Below are positions 12,168 to 21,004 of a stretch of 45,172 bases of DNA, one piece after another. Location of the stretch: contig JAICUB010000051.1 in NCBI GenBank assembly GCA_025936045.1, forward strand, positions 1 to 45,172. The letters are read 5' to 3'. Under the pieces are notes generated by a model. That model made no database searches. It saw only the letters and a program-made list of their open reading frames with translations, and was not told the origin of the DNA. Source of the stretch: Polyangiaceae bacterium (GTDB taxonomy: Bacteria; Myxococcota_A; Polyangia; Polyangiales; Polyangiaceae). Both the position numbers and the translations under genes were made by a program. Within the stretch, counting starts at the first letter, position 1; each line of letters opens with the position of its first letter.

Positions 12168-14776
12168 GGGCGGCGCCCCGCGCGGCGGCGTTTCGACCCG
12201 GTTTTGGCCTTGGTTTTCGGCTTGGCGGGCTTCGCGTCGGACTTCGCGTCATGCGGCGCGCGCTTCACCTCGAGCTTCGCGAGGCGGCTCTTGAGCTCGC
12301 TGAGCTCGCCCCGCACGGACTCGAGCTCGTCGCCGAGGCGCTTGCGATCGGCTGAGCCGTGCTCGCCGATGTCGCGCAGCGCCTCGCGCAGGCGCCGGGC
12401 GACGCGGCCGTCGAGCTCGTGCTCGAGCGCCCGGCGCAGCGCGCCGCGCGCTTTGGTGTCGCCGAGCGCGACGAGCGCGTCCACGACCGCGATGCGGAAA
12501 TGAGGATCGTGGTCTTCCAGCAAGTCCTCGAGGTGCCGGCGCGTCGGGCGGGAATCCGAGAGCGCGGCGAGCGCCGAAACCGCGGCACGGCGGCCGCGGG
12601 TCGGCACGCCGTAACGGGATTGCTCGATGACGGCCGGCACCGCTTCCTCGTCGCGGAGCCGCGCGAGGCCGTCGAGCGCCCCGACGCGCTGGGTATCGGC
12701 CCAGGATTTGGCCTTCGTGAGCGCGACGAGATCCTTGAGCGCGCCCGGCTGCCGCGTGCGCCCGAGCGAGCGCGCGGCGTCGGCCGCGACCAGGTAGCTG
12801 CGATCGCTCTTCGCGAGGCCGCGCAGGAGATCCGCCGCCGCCTTGGTGCGGAACGCGCCGAGCGCTTCGGCGACGGCGCGGCGCACCTTCGGGTGCGGGT
12901 CATGCGCGCTCTTCTTCAAGAATTCGAACGCGGCGTCGCTCTTGCTGCGAGCGAGCGCCTTGGCGGCTTCGGCGCGCACCATCCACGCGTCCTTCCGGTC
13001 GGCGAGCGCGCGCCCGAGCGCGTCGAGCGTCGTCGGATCGTCGCGCTCGGCGAGCCCGCGCGCGGCGCTCCAGCGCGCGTGAGCGCTCGGCCCCTCGGCG
13101 AGCTGATGCCGCCAAAAATCGGCGGGCGCCTCCACCTGGATCGCGCCGACGATGCTCTGGTCCGGGTTGAAGACGACGTAGCGCGGCCGTTCGGCGAGCC
13201 GTACGACGAGCGTGTCCGCGGTTTCCGTCACGATCCTCCGGTGTCGCTCGACCTCGCCGCTCTTCGTCTTCACGAGCACTTCGAGCGGGTACGCGAACAC
13301 GGCGACGTCGCCCGTCTTCTGTTTTTGCTTCGCTTCCACGGTGAGGAGCCCGTCCTCCCACGTGATTTTGACGCGCAAATCCGGGTGGCCGGGCCGGTAC
13401 ACCCATTGATCGAAGAAGCGCTCGAGCGATTTGCCGCTCGCTTCTTCCAGCGCGCGCATGAGGTCGTTCGTCTCGACGATGCCGTGCGCGTGGCGCTCGA
13501 GGTAGAGGCGGACGCCGTCCCAAAACGCGTCGTCGCCGAGCTTGCGGCGGAGCATGTGCAGGACGAGGCCGCCTTTTTCGTACAGGTGGCGATCGAACAA
13601 GTCGATCGGCGCCTGGTAGTCGCGGCACACGATGGGGCGCATGTAGCGCCCGTTCGCCTCGCCCAGATACGCGTCGAGGTCGGCCGCGACGCCGTAGTCG
13701 TATTCGTCGCGCCCGAGCCGCGCTTCGCGCTCGATGTGCTCGAAGTACGTCGCGAAACCCTCGTTCAGCCAGCCGTGCGACCAGTCACGGCAGGTGACGA
13801 AGTCCCCGAACCACTGGTGCGCGAGCTCGTGCGCGACCAGATCCTGCGAGCTTACGTCGAGGCCGGCGCGCTCGTCGAGCAGCGCATATTCGTAGAGCGT
13901 CGTCGCCGTCGTGTTCTCCATGCCCCCGAAAATGAAATCGCTCACGACGACTTGCGAGTAGCGGCTCCAGGGGAACGCGACGCCCGTGCGCTCCGAGAAG
14001 AGCTCGATCATCCGCGGCGTCTCGCCGAAGCTCCGCGCGACGTCGCGTTTGCGCGCCGGAGGCACGTAGTACGCGACCGGTACTTTCCTGCGCCCGAGCT
14101 CGGCGCTCTCACCCTCGACCACCGCGAACTCACCGGCGACCAGCGTCACGAGGTACGCGGGGTGCGGCTGGTTCAGCGCGAAATGGTAGGTCCAGCCGCC
14201 CTTCTTCTTTTCGACCGGGCGCGGCTCGCCGTTCGAGAGCGCGACCCAGCCGGCCGGCACCGTCACGCGGATCTCGCTCGTCATCTTCACGTGCGGTTTG
14301 TCGAGGCACGGGAACCAATAGCGAGCGTCCTCGTCCTGGCACTGCGACCACACTTGCCGCGGACGGTCCTTCACCTTCGCGTCCGGCGTGAGGAAGTAGA
14401 GCCCGCGCTTCGGCGTCGCGCGGTAGCTCACGCGCACCTTGCCGCGCCGCTTGCCGTTCAGGTCGATCGCGAGCTTGTCGCCGTCGTACTCGAAGGGGGC
14501 GGGCGTCGCGTCTTCACCGCTCACGAGCTCGACTTTTTCGAGCTCGAAGCCGACGGCGTCGAGCACGAGCTTCTTCTCCGTGTCTCCGCTCTGGCGCTCG
14601 AAGTCGAGCGTGGCGGAGCCGTGGACGCTCTTGTTCGGCACGTCGAGCGTGAGCTCGAGAAAGACGTGGCGGAGCGTGAACGGGCGCGAGCGCTCGTATT
14701 GCCGCGTGGTTCCTGCGAGGGCGAAGGGCGCCGCCAGGCCGGAACAGGCGCAGCGAGCGTGCAGACGGTACGACAT
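12164..14776 (-). CDS. M1-family zinc aminopeptidase with HEAT-like tail
   Basis: An 870-aa metallopeptidase of the aminopeptidase N/LTA4 hydrolase family. It has the N-terminal beta domain, the substrate-binding GGMEN (284-288), the zinc motif HELAH (316-320) and the third ligand Glu339 in WLNEGFATYFE. From about residue 560 there are HEAT-type helical repeats (DPHPKVRRAVAEALGAF, DHDPHFRIAVVDALVALG), unlike the ERAP-type domain of aminopeptidase N. The end is a coiled coil followed by a Lys/Arg-rich tail. No convincing signal peptide is seen, although a short hydrophobic stretch lies at residues 11-22. It diverges from recD2 with 53 bp between the starts and overlaps the crotonase gene downstream. 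Confidence 0.92.
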   Translation of the reverse strand: MSYRLHARCACSGLAAPFALAGTTRQYERSRPFTLRHVFLELTLDVPNKSVHGSATLDFERQSGDTEKKLVLDAVGFELEKVELVSGEDATPAPFEYDGDKLAIDLNGKRRGKVRVSYRATPKRGLYFLTPDAKVKDRPRQVWSQCQDEDARYWFPCLDKPHVKMTSEIRVTVPAGWVALSNGEPRPVEKKKGGWTYHFALNQPHPAYLVTLVAGEFAVVEGESAELGRRKVPVAYYVPPARKRDVARSFGETPRMIELFSERTGVAFPWSRYSQVVVSDFIFGGMENTTATTLYEYALLDERAGLDVSSQDLVAHELAHQWFGDFVTCRDWSHGWLNEGFATYFEHIEREARLGRDEYDYGVAADLDAYLGEANGRYMRPIVCRDYQAPIDLFDRHLYEKGGLVLHMLRRKLGDDAFWDGVRLYLERHAHGIVETNDLMRALEEASGKSLERFFDQWVYRPGHPDLRVKITWEDGLLTVEAKQKQKTGDVAVFAYPLEVLVKTKSGEVERHRRIVTETADTLVVRLAERPRYVVFNPDQSIVGAIQVEAPADFWRHQLAEGPSAHARWSAARGLAERDDPTTLDALGRALADRKDAWMVRAEAAKALARSKSDAAFEFLKKSAHDPHPKVRRAVAEALGAFRTKAAADLLRGLAKSDRSYLVAADAARSLGRTRQPGALKDLVALTKAKSWADTQRVGALDGLARLRDEEAVPAVIEQSRYGVPTRGRRAAVSALAALSDSRPTRRHLEDLLEDHDPHFRIAVVDALVALGDTKARGALRRALEHELDGRVARRLREALRDIGEHGSADRKRLGDELESVRGELSELKSRLAKLEVKRAPHDAKSDAKPAKPKTKAKTGSKRRRAGRRP

Positions 14777-14829
14777 GGCAGCTTACCTTGCGTCACGCAG
14801 ACGGCGGAAACAAGCTCGCGCTTCCTCGC

Positions 14830-16980
14830 ATGCTGACCCTCTCGGGCGAAGTCGAGCGCATCACGTTCGAGAACGAAGAGACGGGCTTTCGCGTCGTGCG
14901 CGTCGGCTCGCTCGAAGGGGAGGGCGCGCGGCCCGGCTCCGTGGCCGTCGTCGGTACGTTTCCGGCGGTCGGGCCCGGTACGCGCGTGCGCATCACCGGG
15001 GCATTCGAGCTCGACGCACGGCACGGCGAGCAGCTCAAGGCGCAAGTGGTCGTACCCATCGCCCCGAACACGCTCGAGGGGCTCGCGCGCTACCTCGCCT
15101 CCGGCGTGATCCCCGGCGTGGGGCTCTATTTCGGCCGCCGCATCGTGGACACGTTCGGTCTCGAGACGCTCGACGTGCTGGATCGGACGCCTCAGCGCCT
15201 GCTCGAAGTCGTGGGCATCGGCACGCGCCGCGCGCAGCAGATCGCCGAGGCCTGGGCGAAGAACCGCGCGACGAGCGGCGTCATGATGCTGTTGCAGTCG
15301 CACGGCGCGTCACCGCAGCTCGCGGCGCGCATCGTGAAGCATTACGGCGCGCGCGCCGGGAGCGTGATCGAAGAGGCGCCGTACAAGCTCGCGCTCGAAG
15401 TGCGGGGCATCGGCTTCAAGACGGCCGACAAGCTCGCGCGCTCGCTCGGGATCGCGGGCGATCATCCGGAGCGCGTCCAGGCCGGCGTGCTGCACGAGCT
15501 CGAGGGGCTGAGCGCCGAGGGCCACACCTTCGCGCCGCTCGACGGCTTGGTCGAACGCGCCGCGGAGATGCTCGGCGTGGACGACGCGCACGTGCGCGCG
15601 GGGCTCGACGCGCTCTGGGCCGCGGGGCGCGTGGTGCTCGAGAACGACCGCGTGTTTCTCGCGTGGCTCCACCGCGCCGAGGTCGAGCTCGCGGGCGGCC
15701 TCGGGCGGCTGACGCAAGAGCGCGTGGAGCCGCTCGCGCACGTCGGGGAGTCGCTCGCCGCATTCGAGCGGCGCGCCGGGCTCACGCTCGCGCCGAGCCA
15801 ACGCCATGCCATCGAAACGGCCGCGGCGCACCGCGTCACGGTCATCACGGGCGGACCCGGCGTGGGCAAGACGACCATCGTGCGAGCGCTCGTCGACGCG
15901 CTCGAGCGCGCCAAGCTCGAGGTGCGGCTCGCGGCACCCACGGGTCGCGCCGCCAAGCGTCTTTCGGAAGCGTCCGGCCGGGAAGCGACGACGTTGCACC
16001 GCCTGCTCGAGTTCGATCCGCGCGGCATGGGTTTCCAGCGGGACACGCGCAACCCCATCGAGGCCGACGCCGTGATCGTCGACGAAGCGTCGATGATCGA
16101 CGTGCTGCTCGCGGCCGCCTTGGTGCAGGCGCTTCCCGAGCACGCGCGCCTGGTCGTCGTCGGCGACGCCGATCAGCTGCAGTCGGTCGGCCCAGGGGCG
16201 TTTTTGCGCGATTTACTCGCGAGCGGCACCGTCGCGAGCGTGCGCCTGAACGAGATTTTCCGGCAAGCGGGCGCGAGCCGCATCGTCCTCAACGCGCACC
16301 GGATTTTGCACGGGGAGATGCCGGAGAGCGCGCCCGCGGACGACCCCGCGAGCGATTTTTTCGTCGTGCCGACGAGCGATCCGGCGCGCGCCGCGGACAC
16401 GCTGCTCCGCGTCGTGCTCGAGCGCATCCCGGAGCGCTTCGGTTTCGTCCCGGGCCGCGAGATCCAGGTGCTCACGCCCATGCACCGCGGCCCCGTCGGC
16501 ACCGTCGCTCTGAACGAGCGGCTGCAGCTCGCGCTGAACGCCGGCGGGCGACCGCTCGTGGCGGGCGGCGGACGGCTGCGCATCGGCGATCGCGTGATGC
16601 AGACGCGCAACGACCACCAGCGCGAGGTCTATAACGGTGATCTCGGCGTGATCACGGCCGTCGACGACGACAGCGGCGTCGTGCGCGTGAGCTTCGAGGC
16701 GCGCGAGGTCGAGTACGAGGTGCCCGACCTCGAGGCCCTCGTGCTCGCCTACGCCACGAGCATCCACAAGAGCCAAGGCAGCGAGTATCCGGCCGTCGTC
16801 GTGCCGTTTCTCACGAGCCATTTCGTCATGCTTTCGCGAAACCTGGTGTACACGGCCGTCACGCGGGCCCGCCGGCTGTGCGTGCTCGTGGCCGATCCGC
16901 GCGCGCTCAAAATCGCGCTCGGCGAGGTGCGCCGCGAGGAGCGGCAGACGGGCCTCGTCGAGCGTCTGCGTCGAGGGTGA
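14830..16980 (+). CDS. recD2: RecD2-like ATP-dependent DNA helicase
   Basis: A 716-aa SF1B helicase. The N-terminal OB-type domain starts MLTLSGEVERITFENEETGF, followed by helix-hairpin-helix segments (VIPGVGLYFGRRIV, VVGIGTRRAQQIAEAW, VRGIGFKTADKLA). Walker A is GGPGVGKTT near residue 340, Walker B VIVDEASMID, and later motifs include VVVGDADQLQSVGPGAFLRD and ATSIHKSQGSEYPAVVVP. This layout is that of RecD2, which unwinds DNA 5' to 3' without RecBC. An in-frame ATG at 14788 exists, but the one at 14830 gives the family N-terminus. It is transcribed divergently from the aminopeptidase. Confidence 0.92.
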   Translation: MLTLSGEVERITFENEETGFRVVRVGSLEGEGARPGSVAVVGTFPAVGPGTRVRITGAFELDARHGEQLKAQVVVPIAPNTLEGLARYLASGVIPGVGLYFGRRIVDTFGLETLDVLDRTPQRLLEVVGIGTRRAQQIAEAWAKNRATSGVMMLLQSHGASPQLAARIVKHYGARAGSVIEEAPYKLALEVRGIGFKTADKLARSLGIAGDHPERVQAGVLHELEGLSAEGHTFAPLDGLVERAAEMLGVDDAHVRAGLDALWAAGRVVLENDRVFLAWLHRAEVELAGGLGRLTQERVEPLAHVGESLAAFERRAGLTLAPSQRHAIETAAAHRVTVITGGPGVGKTTIVRALVDALERAKLEVRLAAPTGRAAKRLSEASGREATTLHRLLEFDPRGMGFQRDTRNPIEADAVIVDEASMIDVLLAAALVQALPEHARLVVVGDADQLQSVGPGAFLRDLLASGTVASVRLNEIFRQAGASRIVLNAHRILHGEMPESAPADDPASDFFVVPTSDPARAADTLLRVVLERIPERFGFVPGREIQVLTPMHRGPVGTVALNERLQLALNAGGRPLVAGGGRLRIGDRVMQTRNDHQREVYNGDLGVITAVDDDSGVVRVSFEAREVEYEVPDLEALVLAYATSIHKSQGSEYPAVVVPFLTSHFVMLSRNLVYTAVTRARRLCVLVADPRALKIALGEVRREERQTGLVERLRRG

Positions 16981-17081
16981 GCGCGGACCTGGCGCCGGTG
17001 TCGCACCTCTACCTCTCGTACATCTTCGAGCCAAATCCGGCCGCTGCCCTTCGCCGCCGTTTTGGCTAAAATGGATGCCGC

Positions 17082-17945
17082 TTGGTCGATCTCATCGCGG
17101 AGAAACTGCGCACGGATCTGCTCGCCGTGTTCGACGACCCGGCGTATCGCCCGCCCGTGCTCCCGTCCGTCGCCATGGACGTGATGACCGTCGCCGAGCG
17201 CGACGACGCGGACGTCGACGAAATCGTGCGGCTGCTCGAGCGCGATCAGATGCTCGCGGCCACGGTGCTGCGCCTCGTGAGCACGCCGCTCTACGCCGGG
17301 CGCACACCGATTCGCTCGCTCAAGGCAGCGGTGATCCGCCTCGGCGTGCGCGTCATTCGCGACGTCGTGTTCGAGGCCGCCATCGCGCGCGGCGTGTTCC
17401 GCACGGGCGAATACTCGGACACGCTCGCGCTCGTCGCGCGCCACAGCACCGTGACCGCGTACATCACGCGCATGGTTTGCCGCCGCGCCGCCGTCGACGC
17501 CGACCTGTCGTTCATCTGCGGCTTACTCCACGACGTGGGCTTTGCGGGGCTCTTGCTCGCCGTCAAACACGTCGAAGGCTCCGCCGCTCCCTCGCTCGCC
17601 ATGCTCTGGCCCCACGTCGATCACCTGCACGAGCGCGCTTCGTGCCTGCTCGTCGAAAGCTGGGGCCTGCCGCGAGACGTGATCGAAGTCGTGGGCCACC
17701 ACCACCACCTTCATACCGGCATGACGGCGCGCATCGCCGCCTCCGTCCGCCTCGCCGATCACCTCACCGAATACTTCGACTGCTCGATCGTCGGCCCCAA
17801 AGTGGACGGGGAACGCCTGCCCGGGGATCACATCGACGCGTTCGACCTCGAAACCGCGGCCGCCGAGCTCGGGCTCGACGACGCCGCGGTCAAGCACATC
17901 CTCGCCGACGCCGAACGCACGATTCCGGAGATCGCAATCATGTAA
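17082..17945 (+). CDS. HDOD-domain signalling protein
   Basis: A 287-aa protein made almost entirely of an HDOD domain (HD-related output domain). Features are RPPVLPSVAMDVMTVA, DQMLAATVLRLVSTPLY, IRSLKAAVIRLGVRVIRDVV, CGLLHDVGFAGLLL and VIEVVGHHHHLHTG. HDOD proteins usually act in bacterial signalling and cell-cycle or motility control, often without phosphodiesterase activity. The start must be TTG at 17082, because the frame is closed by a TAA at 17067-17069 with no ATG between. It stands alone, 101 bp after recD2 and convergent with the SET-domain gene. Confidence 0.85.
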   Translation: MVDLIAEKLRTDLLAVFDDPAYRPPVLPSVAMDVMTVAERDDADVDEIVRLLERDQMLAATVLRLVSTPLYAGRTPIRSLKAAVIRLGVRVIRDVVFEAAIARGVFRTGEYSDTLALVARHSTVTAYITRMVCRRAAVDADLSFICGLLHDVGFAGLLLAVKHVEGSAAPSLAMLWPHVDHLHERASCLLVESWGLPRDVIEVVGHHHHLHTGMTARIAASVRLADHLTEYFDCSIVGPKVDGERLPGDHIDAFDLETAAAELGLDDAAVKHILADAERTIPEIAIM

Positions 17946-17997
17946 GCTGCCCACGCCCGCGACATGCTCGTCCGCTGCGCGGCCTGCGCGTGTCGCC

Positions 17998-18049
17998 GCC
18001 CCTCCCCGATGTCGTGCTCGCCGGAGGCTGCGCGCGCCATGGGAGGGGC
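17998..18049. terminator. Inverted repeat between convergent genes
   Basis: GCCCCTCCC at 17998-18006 and its exact complement GGGAGGGGC at 18041-18049, separated by 34 bases, lie between the ends of the HDOD and SET genes. The large loop and lack of T-runs make it only a candidate bidirectional terminator. Confidence 0.3.
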
Positions 18050-18069
18050 CACGCCCGGCGTCGCGGCGC

Positions 18070-18564
18070 TCAGAAATTATCGCCGTAGTCGATCGTGAGC
18101 TCTTCGCCCGCGGCGATGTCGCGCGCGGCGAGCCACCTGCCGTCGTGCAGGGCGTTCGGCTCTTTCGAATGGTTCAGGTACCAGCCGATCTCCATGTGCG
18201 TGAAACGTTGGGGCACACAGACGTACTCGCGCCGCTCGATGCCGTAGGCGAGACAGAAGGCCTTCAGCTGCGGATCCTTGTCCATCTCGCTGTAGGGAAT
18301 GCGCCTCACCGTGTCTTGCTCGAACAACGCGAGGTACGCGCCTTTTCTGACCGGGTGCGTGATGAACACGCCGACGCCCGCGATCTTCGACGGCCGCAGG
18401 ATGAACGAACGTTCGTCCGTCTCGCGCACCACGTCGCTCAGCGGGACGCTGATGAAGGTCAGATTGTCGGGGCGGGGCACGGTCGGCTCGGTCACGGCCG
18501 CCGCAGGATAACCGCGGCCGGCGCGATCAATGCAAGAAAATTGCACGCGACCCGCCGTCGCCAT
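18070..18564 (-). CDS. SET-domain protein
   Basis: A small protein (up to 164 aa) consisting of a SET domain, the fold of lysine methyltransferases: SKIAGVGVF (59-67), YLNHSKEPNA (129-138) with the NHS motif, and GEELTIDYG (153-161) holding the catalytic Tyr. Bacterial SET proteins are often of unknown target. The first ATG is at 18564, but a GTG at 18495 would begin VTEPTVPRPDNLTF and fits the conserved part better. The start is therefore uncertain. It follows the efflux adaptor gene by 10 bp on the same strand, so it is probably read from the same transcript without an obvious functional tie. Confidence 0.85.
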   Translation of the reverse strand: MATAGRVQFSCIDRAGRGYPAAAVTEPTVPRPDNLTFISVPLSDVVRETDERSFILRPSKIAGVGVFITHPVRKGAYLALFEQDTVRRIPYSEMDKDPQLKAFCLAYGIERREYVCVPQRFTHMEIGWYLNHSKEPNALHDGRWLAARDIAAGEELTIDYGDNF

Positions 18565-18574
18565 GTGGGCGGAT

Positions 18575-19693
18575 CTACTTCGACTTCGGGCTCGGCGGAG
18601 GCGCTACGTCCGTTCCGTCTTGAACCTTGAGCGTCGCGTTCGCGTCTATGCCGGTGACGACCTCGACGTCGATACTGTCCGACAAGCCCAGCGTCACGGG
18701 GCGCTTTTCGAAGACCTGCGGCGCCTTCTCGACTTCGACGAACGGCTTGTCGTTCTCGTATTTGACGAGATTTTCCGAGATGGCGAGCACGTGGTCGTGC
18801 TTTTCGAGAATGATGTCGGCGTTGGCGCTGTAGTTCGCGCGCAAGAGCACGCCGGGCAAGAGCTCGAGCCGCGCGCGCACCTCGAACTGGATCGTCCCGT
18901 CCTTCGCGACGCCTTTGGGCGCGATGTACTCGAGGGTGCCCTTGAAACGCTGCTCGCCGAGCGCGCCCACCGTGATGGCGACCGGCATGCCTTCCCTGAT
19001 CTTCCCGACTTCCGACTCGTCCACGGTGCCGGAAAATAAGAGGTCGTTCATGTCGGCGATCGACGCGATGGTCGTGCCCTCGTTGAAGTTGTTGGCCTCG
19101 ATGATGCTCGCGCCCTCCTTCACGGGCACGTCGAGCACGGTGCCGTCGACCGTCGAATACACGACGTTGGAAATGGCGCCCGATTTCTTGGAGGCGCCGA
19201 CTTTCACCAGCTGGAGGTTCGCTTCCGCGGCCTCGAGCTCTTGCCGCTTGAGCTCGGCGTTGAGCTTCACCTGGTTGTATTCGGTCTCGCCGACGAGCCC
19301 CTGACTCTTGAGCTTGTCGTAGCGGGTCGCTTCGAGCAGGGCGTTGTCGTTGCTGATCTGGGCGGCGGCGAGGCGCGCTTCGGCGTTGTTGAGGCTCACC
19401 ACGTCGGGGATGATGCGGATCTTGGCGATGCGCTGGCCATTTTTGACCGCTTGCCCGGGCTCGACTTCGAGCTTCTCGAGCACGCCGGAGACGCGGGATT
19501 TGATGGTCACTTCCTTGCGCGGGACGATGGCGCCGGGCGCGACCGCCTTCTTTACGATGTCCATCACGCGCGGCTTGGCAGTCCTGAAGACGAGCGGCTT
19601 GGCCTGCGACTTTTGATACAGAAAGAGCAGCGTCCAGCTGAACGCAGCGATGACGCCGAGCGTGATCGCGAACGGGACGACGCGTTTCAACAT
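18575..19693 (-). CDS. MacA/HlyD-type membrane-fusion (adaptor) protein
   Basis: A 372-aa periplasmic adaptor of a MacA-like efflux system. One N-terminal membrane anchor (about residues 5-26), a lipoyl-like half-motif (VTIKSRVSGVLEKLEVEPGQAV), an alpha-hairpin (AEARLAAAQISNDNALLEATRYDKL to ELKRQELEAAEANLQLV), then the second lipoyl half (STVDGTVLDVPVKEGASI), a beta barrel and a Lys/Pro-rich end. It links the inner-membrane ABC transporter to the outer membrane. It lies last of the transport genes in the leftward operon, 51 bp after the second permease. The substrate is unknown. Confidence 0.88.
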   Translation of the reverse strand: MLKRVVPFAITLGVIAAFSWTLLFLYQKSQAKPLVFRTAKPRVMDIVKKAVAPGAIVPRKEVTIKSRVSGVLEKLEVEPGQAVKNGQRIAKIRIIPDVVSLNNAEARLAAAQISNDNALLEATRYDKLKSQGLVGETEYNQVKLNAELKRQELEAAEANLQLVKVGASKKSGAISNVVYSTVDGTVLDVPVKEGASIIEANNFNEGTTIASIADMNDLLFSGTVDESEVGKIREGMPVAITVGALGEQRFKGTLEYIAPKGVAKDGTIQFEVRARLELLPGVLLRANYSANADIILEKHDHVLAISENLVKYENDKPFVEVEKAPQVFEKRPVTLGLSDSIDVEVVTGIDANATLKVQDGTDVAPPPSPKSK

Positions 19694-19744
19694 CCGAAGC
19701 CTCCCAGCTTACCGCTCATGCCCGGACGCTCAAGCACACCGGTC

Positions 19745-21004
19745 CTACTCGGCACGTAAGGCCTCCACGGGCGGAACGCGCGCCGCATGCCGCGCCGGCA
19801 CGATGCCCGCGACGGCTCCCGCGACCACGAGCACGCCCGCCGCGACGAGCGCGGCTTTGAAGTCCACTTCCGGGCTCCGGAGCGGAGCGCCGTCGAGGTG
19901 TTCGACCAGGCGCGCGATGCCCTCGAGCGCGGCGACGCCCGCGACGAGCCCCGTGTAACCCGCGAGCGTCGTGAGGGCCATCGACTCCTGCACGACCAGA
20001 CGCACGATCGACCCGGGCGTCGCGCCGAGCGCCTTGCGCACGCCGATTTCGCGCGTCCGCTCCTTCACGATGATGAGCAGGATGTTGCTCACGCCGAGCA
20101 CGCCCGAAAACAGCGTCAGGGTGCCTACGAACCAGACGAACGTGCGAATGCCCGCGAAGAGCGCGTGGATCTTCTCGTATTTTTCCGCGGCGTCGAAGGA
20201 GCCGAGCGCCTGCTCGTCGAGCGGATTCAAGCGGTGGCGTTCCGAGAGAACGCGCCGGACCTCGCGCACGACCTCGGCCGAATGCGCGCCTTCGCGCAGG
20301 CCGAGCGTGAACCAGCCCACGCGGTTCTTCTGGTTATACGCGTCCTGGAAGGTGGGAAAGGGGATGAAGACGGTATTGTTGATGCGGTCGCCGTCGTCGC
20401 CGGCCTTGTCGGAATGGATCTCGCCGACGACGACGAAGTGCACGCCGTTCACCTCGATCCACTGGCCGATCGGGTTCTCTTCCGCGAACAGGACTCCGCG
20501 CGCCTTGGTGCCGATGACGGCCACTTTTCTCGCTTCGACGACGTCCGGATGGTTCAAAAAGCGCCCGCGATCGATGCCGAGCGGCTCGATGCGCGCGTAG
20601 TCGGGCATGTCGCCGAGCACGTTCACGGCGCCCGTCTTTCCCGCGTGCGACACCGTCGCATTGTCGCGCCAGCCGCCGAAGCGGAGGCGCGCCGCCACGA
20701 ATTCGACGCCCGGCACGGCGCGGAGCCGCGCTACGTCTTCGTCTTCGAAGCGCACGTAGCGCCCCGGCTGTAGGCCGCGGTACGGTAGGCCGGTGCGCTG
20801 ACCCCACACGTACACGGCGCGCGGCGCGAGCTCGGAGAGCGCGAGCGCGCCGCGCTCGAGGCCGCGGCCGAGGCCGAGCAACAGGATCAGCATGAAGAGC
20901 CCCCAGAACACGCCGCTCGCGGTGAGCACGGCGCGCAGGCGATTGCGTTTCAGCGTCCCCCAAATCTCCTGCCACGTGTCGAGATCGAAAAAGAACGAGC
21001 TCAC
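19745..21004 (-). CDS. MacB/FtsX-type ABC permease (second of two)
   Basis: A 419-aa permease with the MacB layout: an N-terminal helix (AVLTASGVFWGLFMLILLLGLG), a large periplasmic domain (VGVNG-type core: VAVIGTKARGVLF, GQWIEVNGVHFVVVGEI) and three C-terminal helices including GVLGVSNILLIIVKERTREIG followed by RKALGATP. The GTG start at 21004 overlaps the stop of the first permease (GTGA). The same frame extends further upstream only as arginine-rich chance sequence. It probably pairs with the neighbouring permease as a heterodimer, because the two differ markedly in sequence. The ATPase is encoded separately, unlike E. coli MacB, where it is fused. Confidence 0.9.
   Translation of the reverse strand: MSSFFFDLDTWQEIWGTLKRNRLRAVLTASGVFWGLFMLILLLGLGRGLERGALALSELAPRAVYVWGQRTGLPYRGLQPGRYVRFEDEDVARLRAVPGVEFVAARLRFGGWRDNATVSHAGKTGAVNVLGDMPDYARIEPLGIDRGRFLNHPDVVEARKVAVIGTKARGVLFAEENPIGQWIEVNGVHFVVVGEIHSDKAGDDGDRINNTVFIPFPTFQDAYNQKNRVGWFTLGLREGAHSAEVVREVRRVLSERHRLNPLDEQALGSFDAAEKYEKIHALFAGIRTFVWFVGTLTLFSGVLGVSNILLIIVKERTREIGVRKALGATPGSIVRLVVQESMALTTLAGYTGLVAGVAALEGIARLVEHLDGAPLRSPEVDFKAALVAAGVLVVAGAVAGIVPARHAARVPPVEALRAE

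Noticed and set aside
12359..14836. 825-codon + strand frame opposite the M1 aminopeptidase
   Set aside because: No domain, biased composition, and complete overlap with a gene that has intact zinc-peptidase motifs.
14439..16634. 731-codon + strand frame overlapping recD2
   Set aside because: Arginine/alanine-rich shadow of the RecD2 coding frame.
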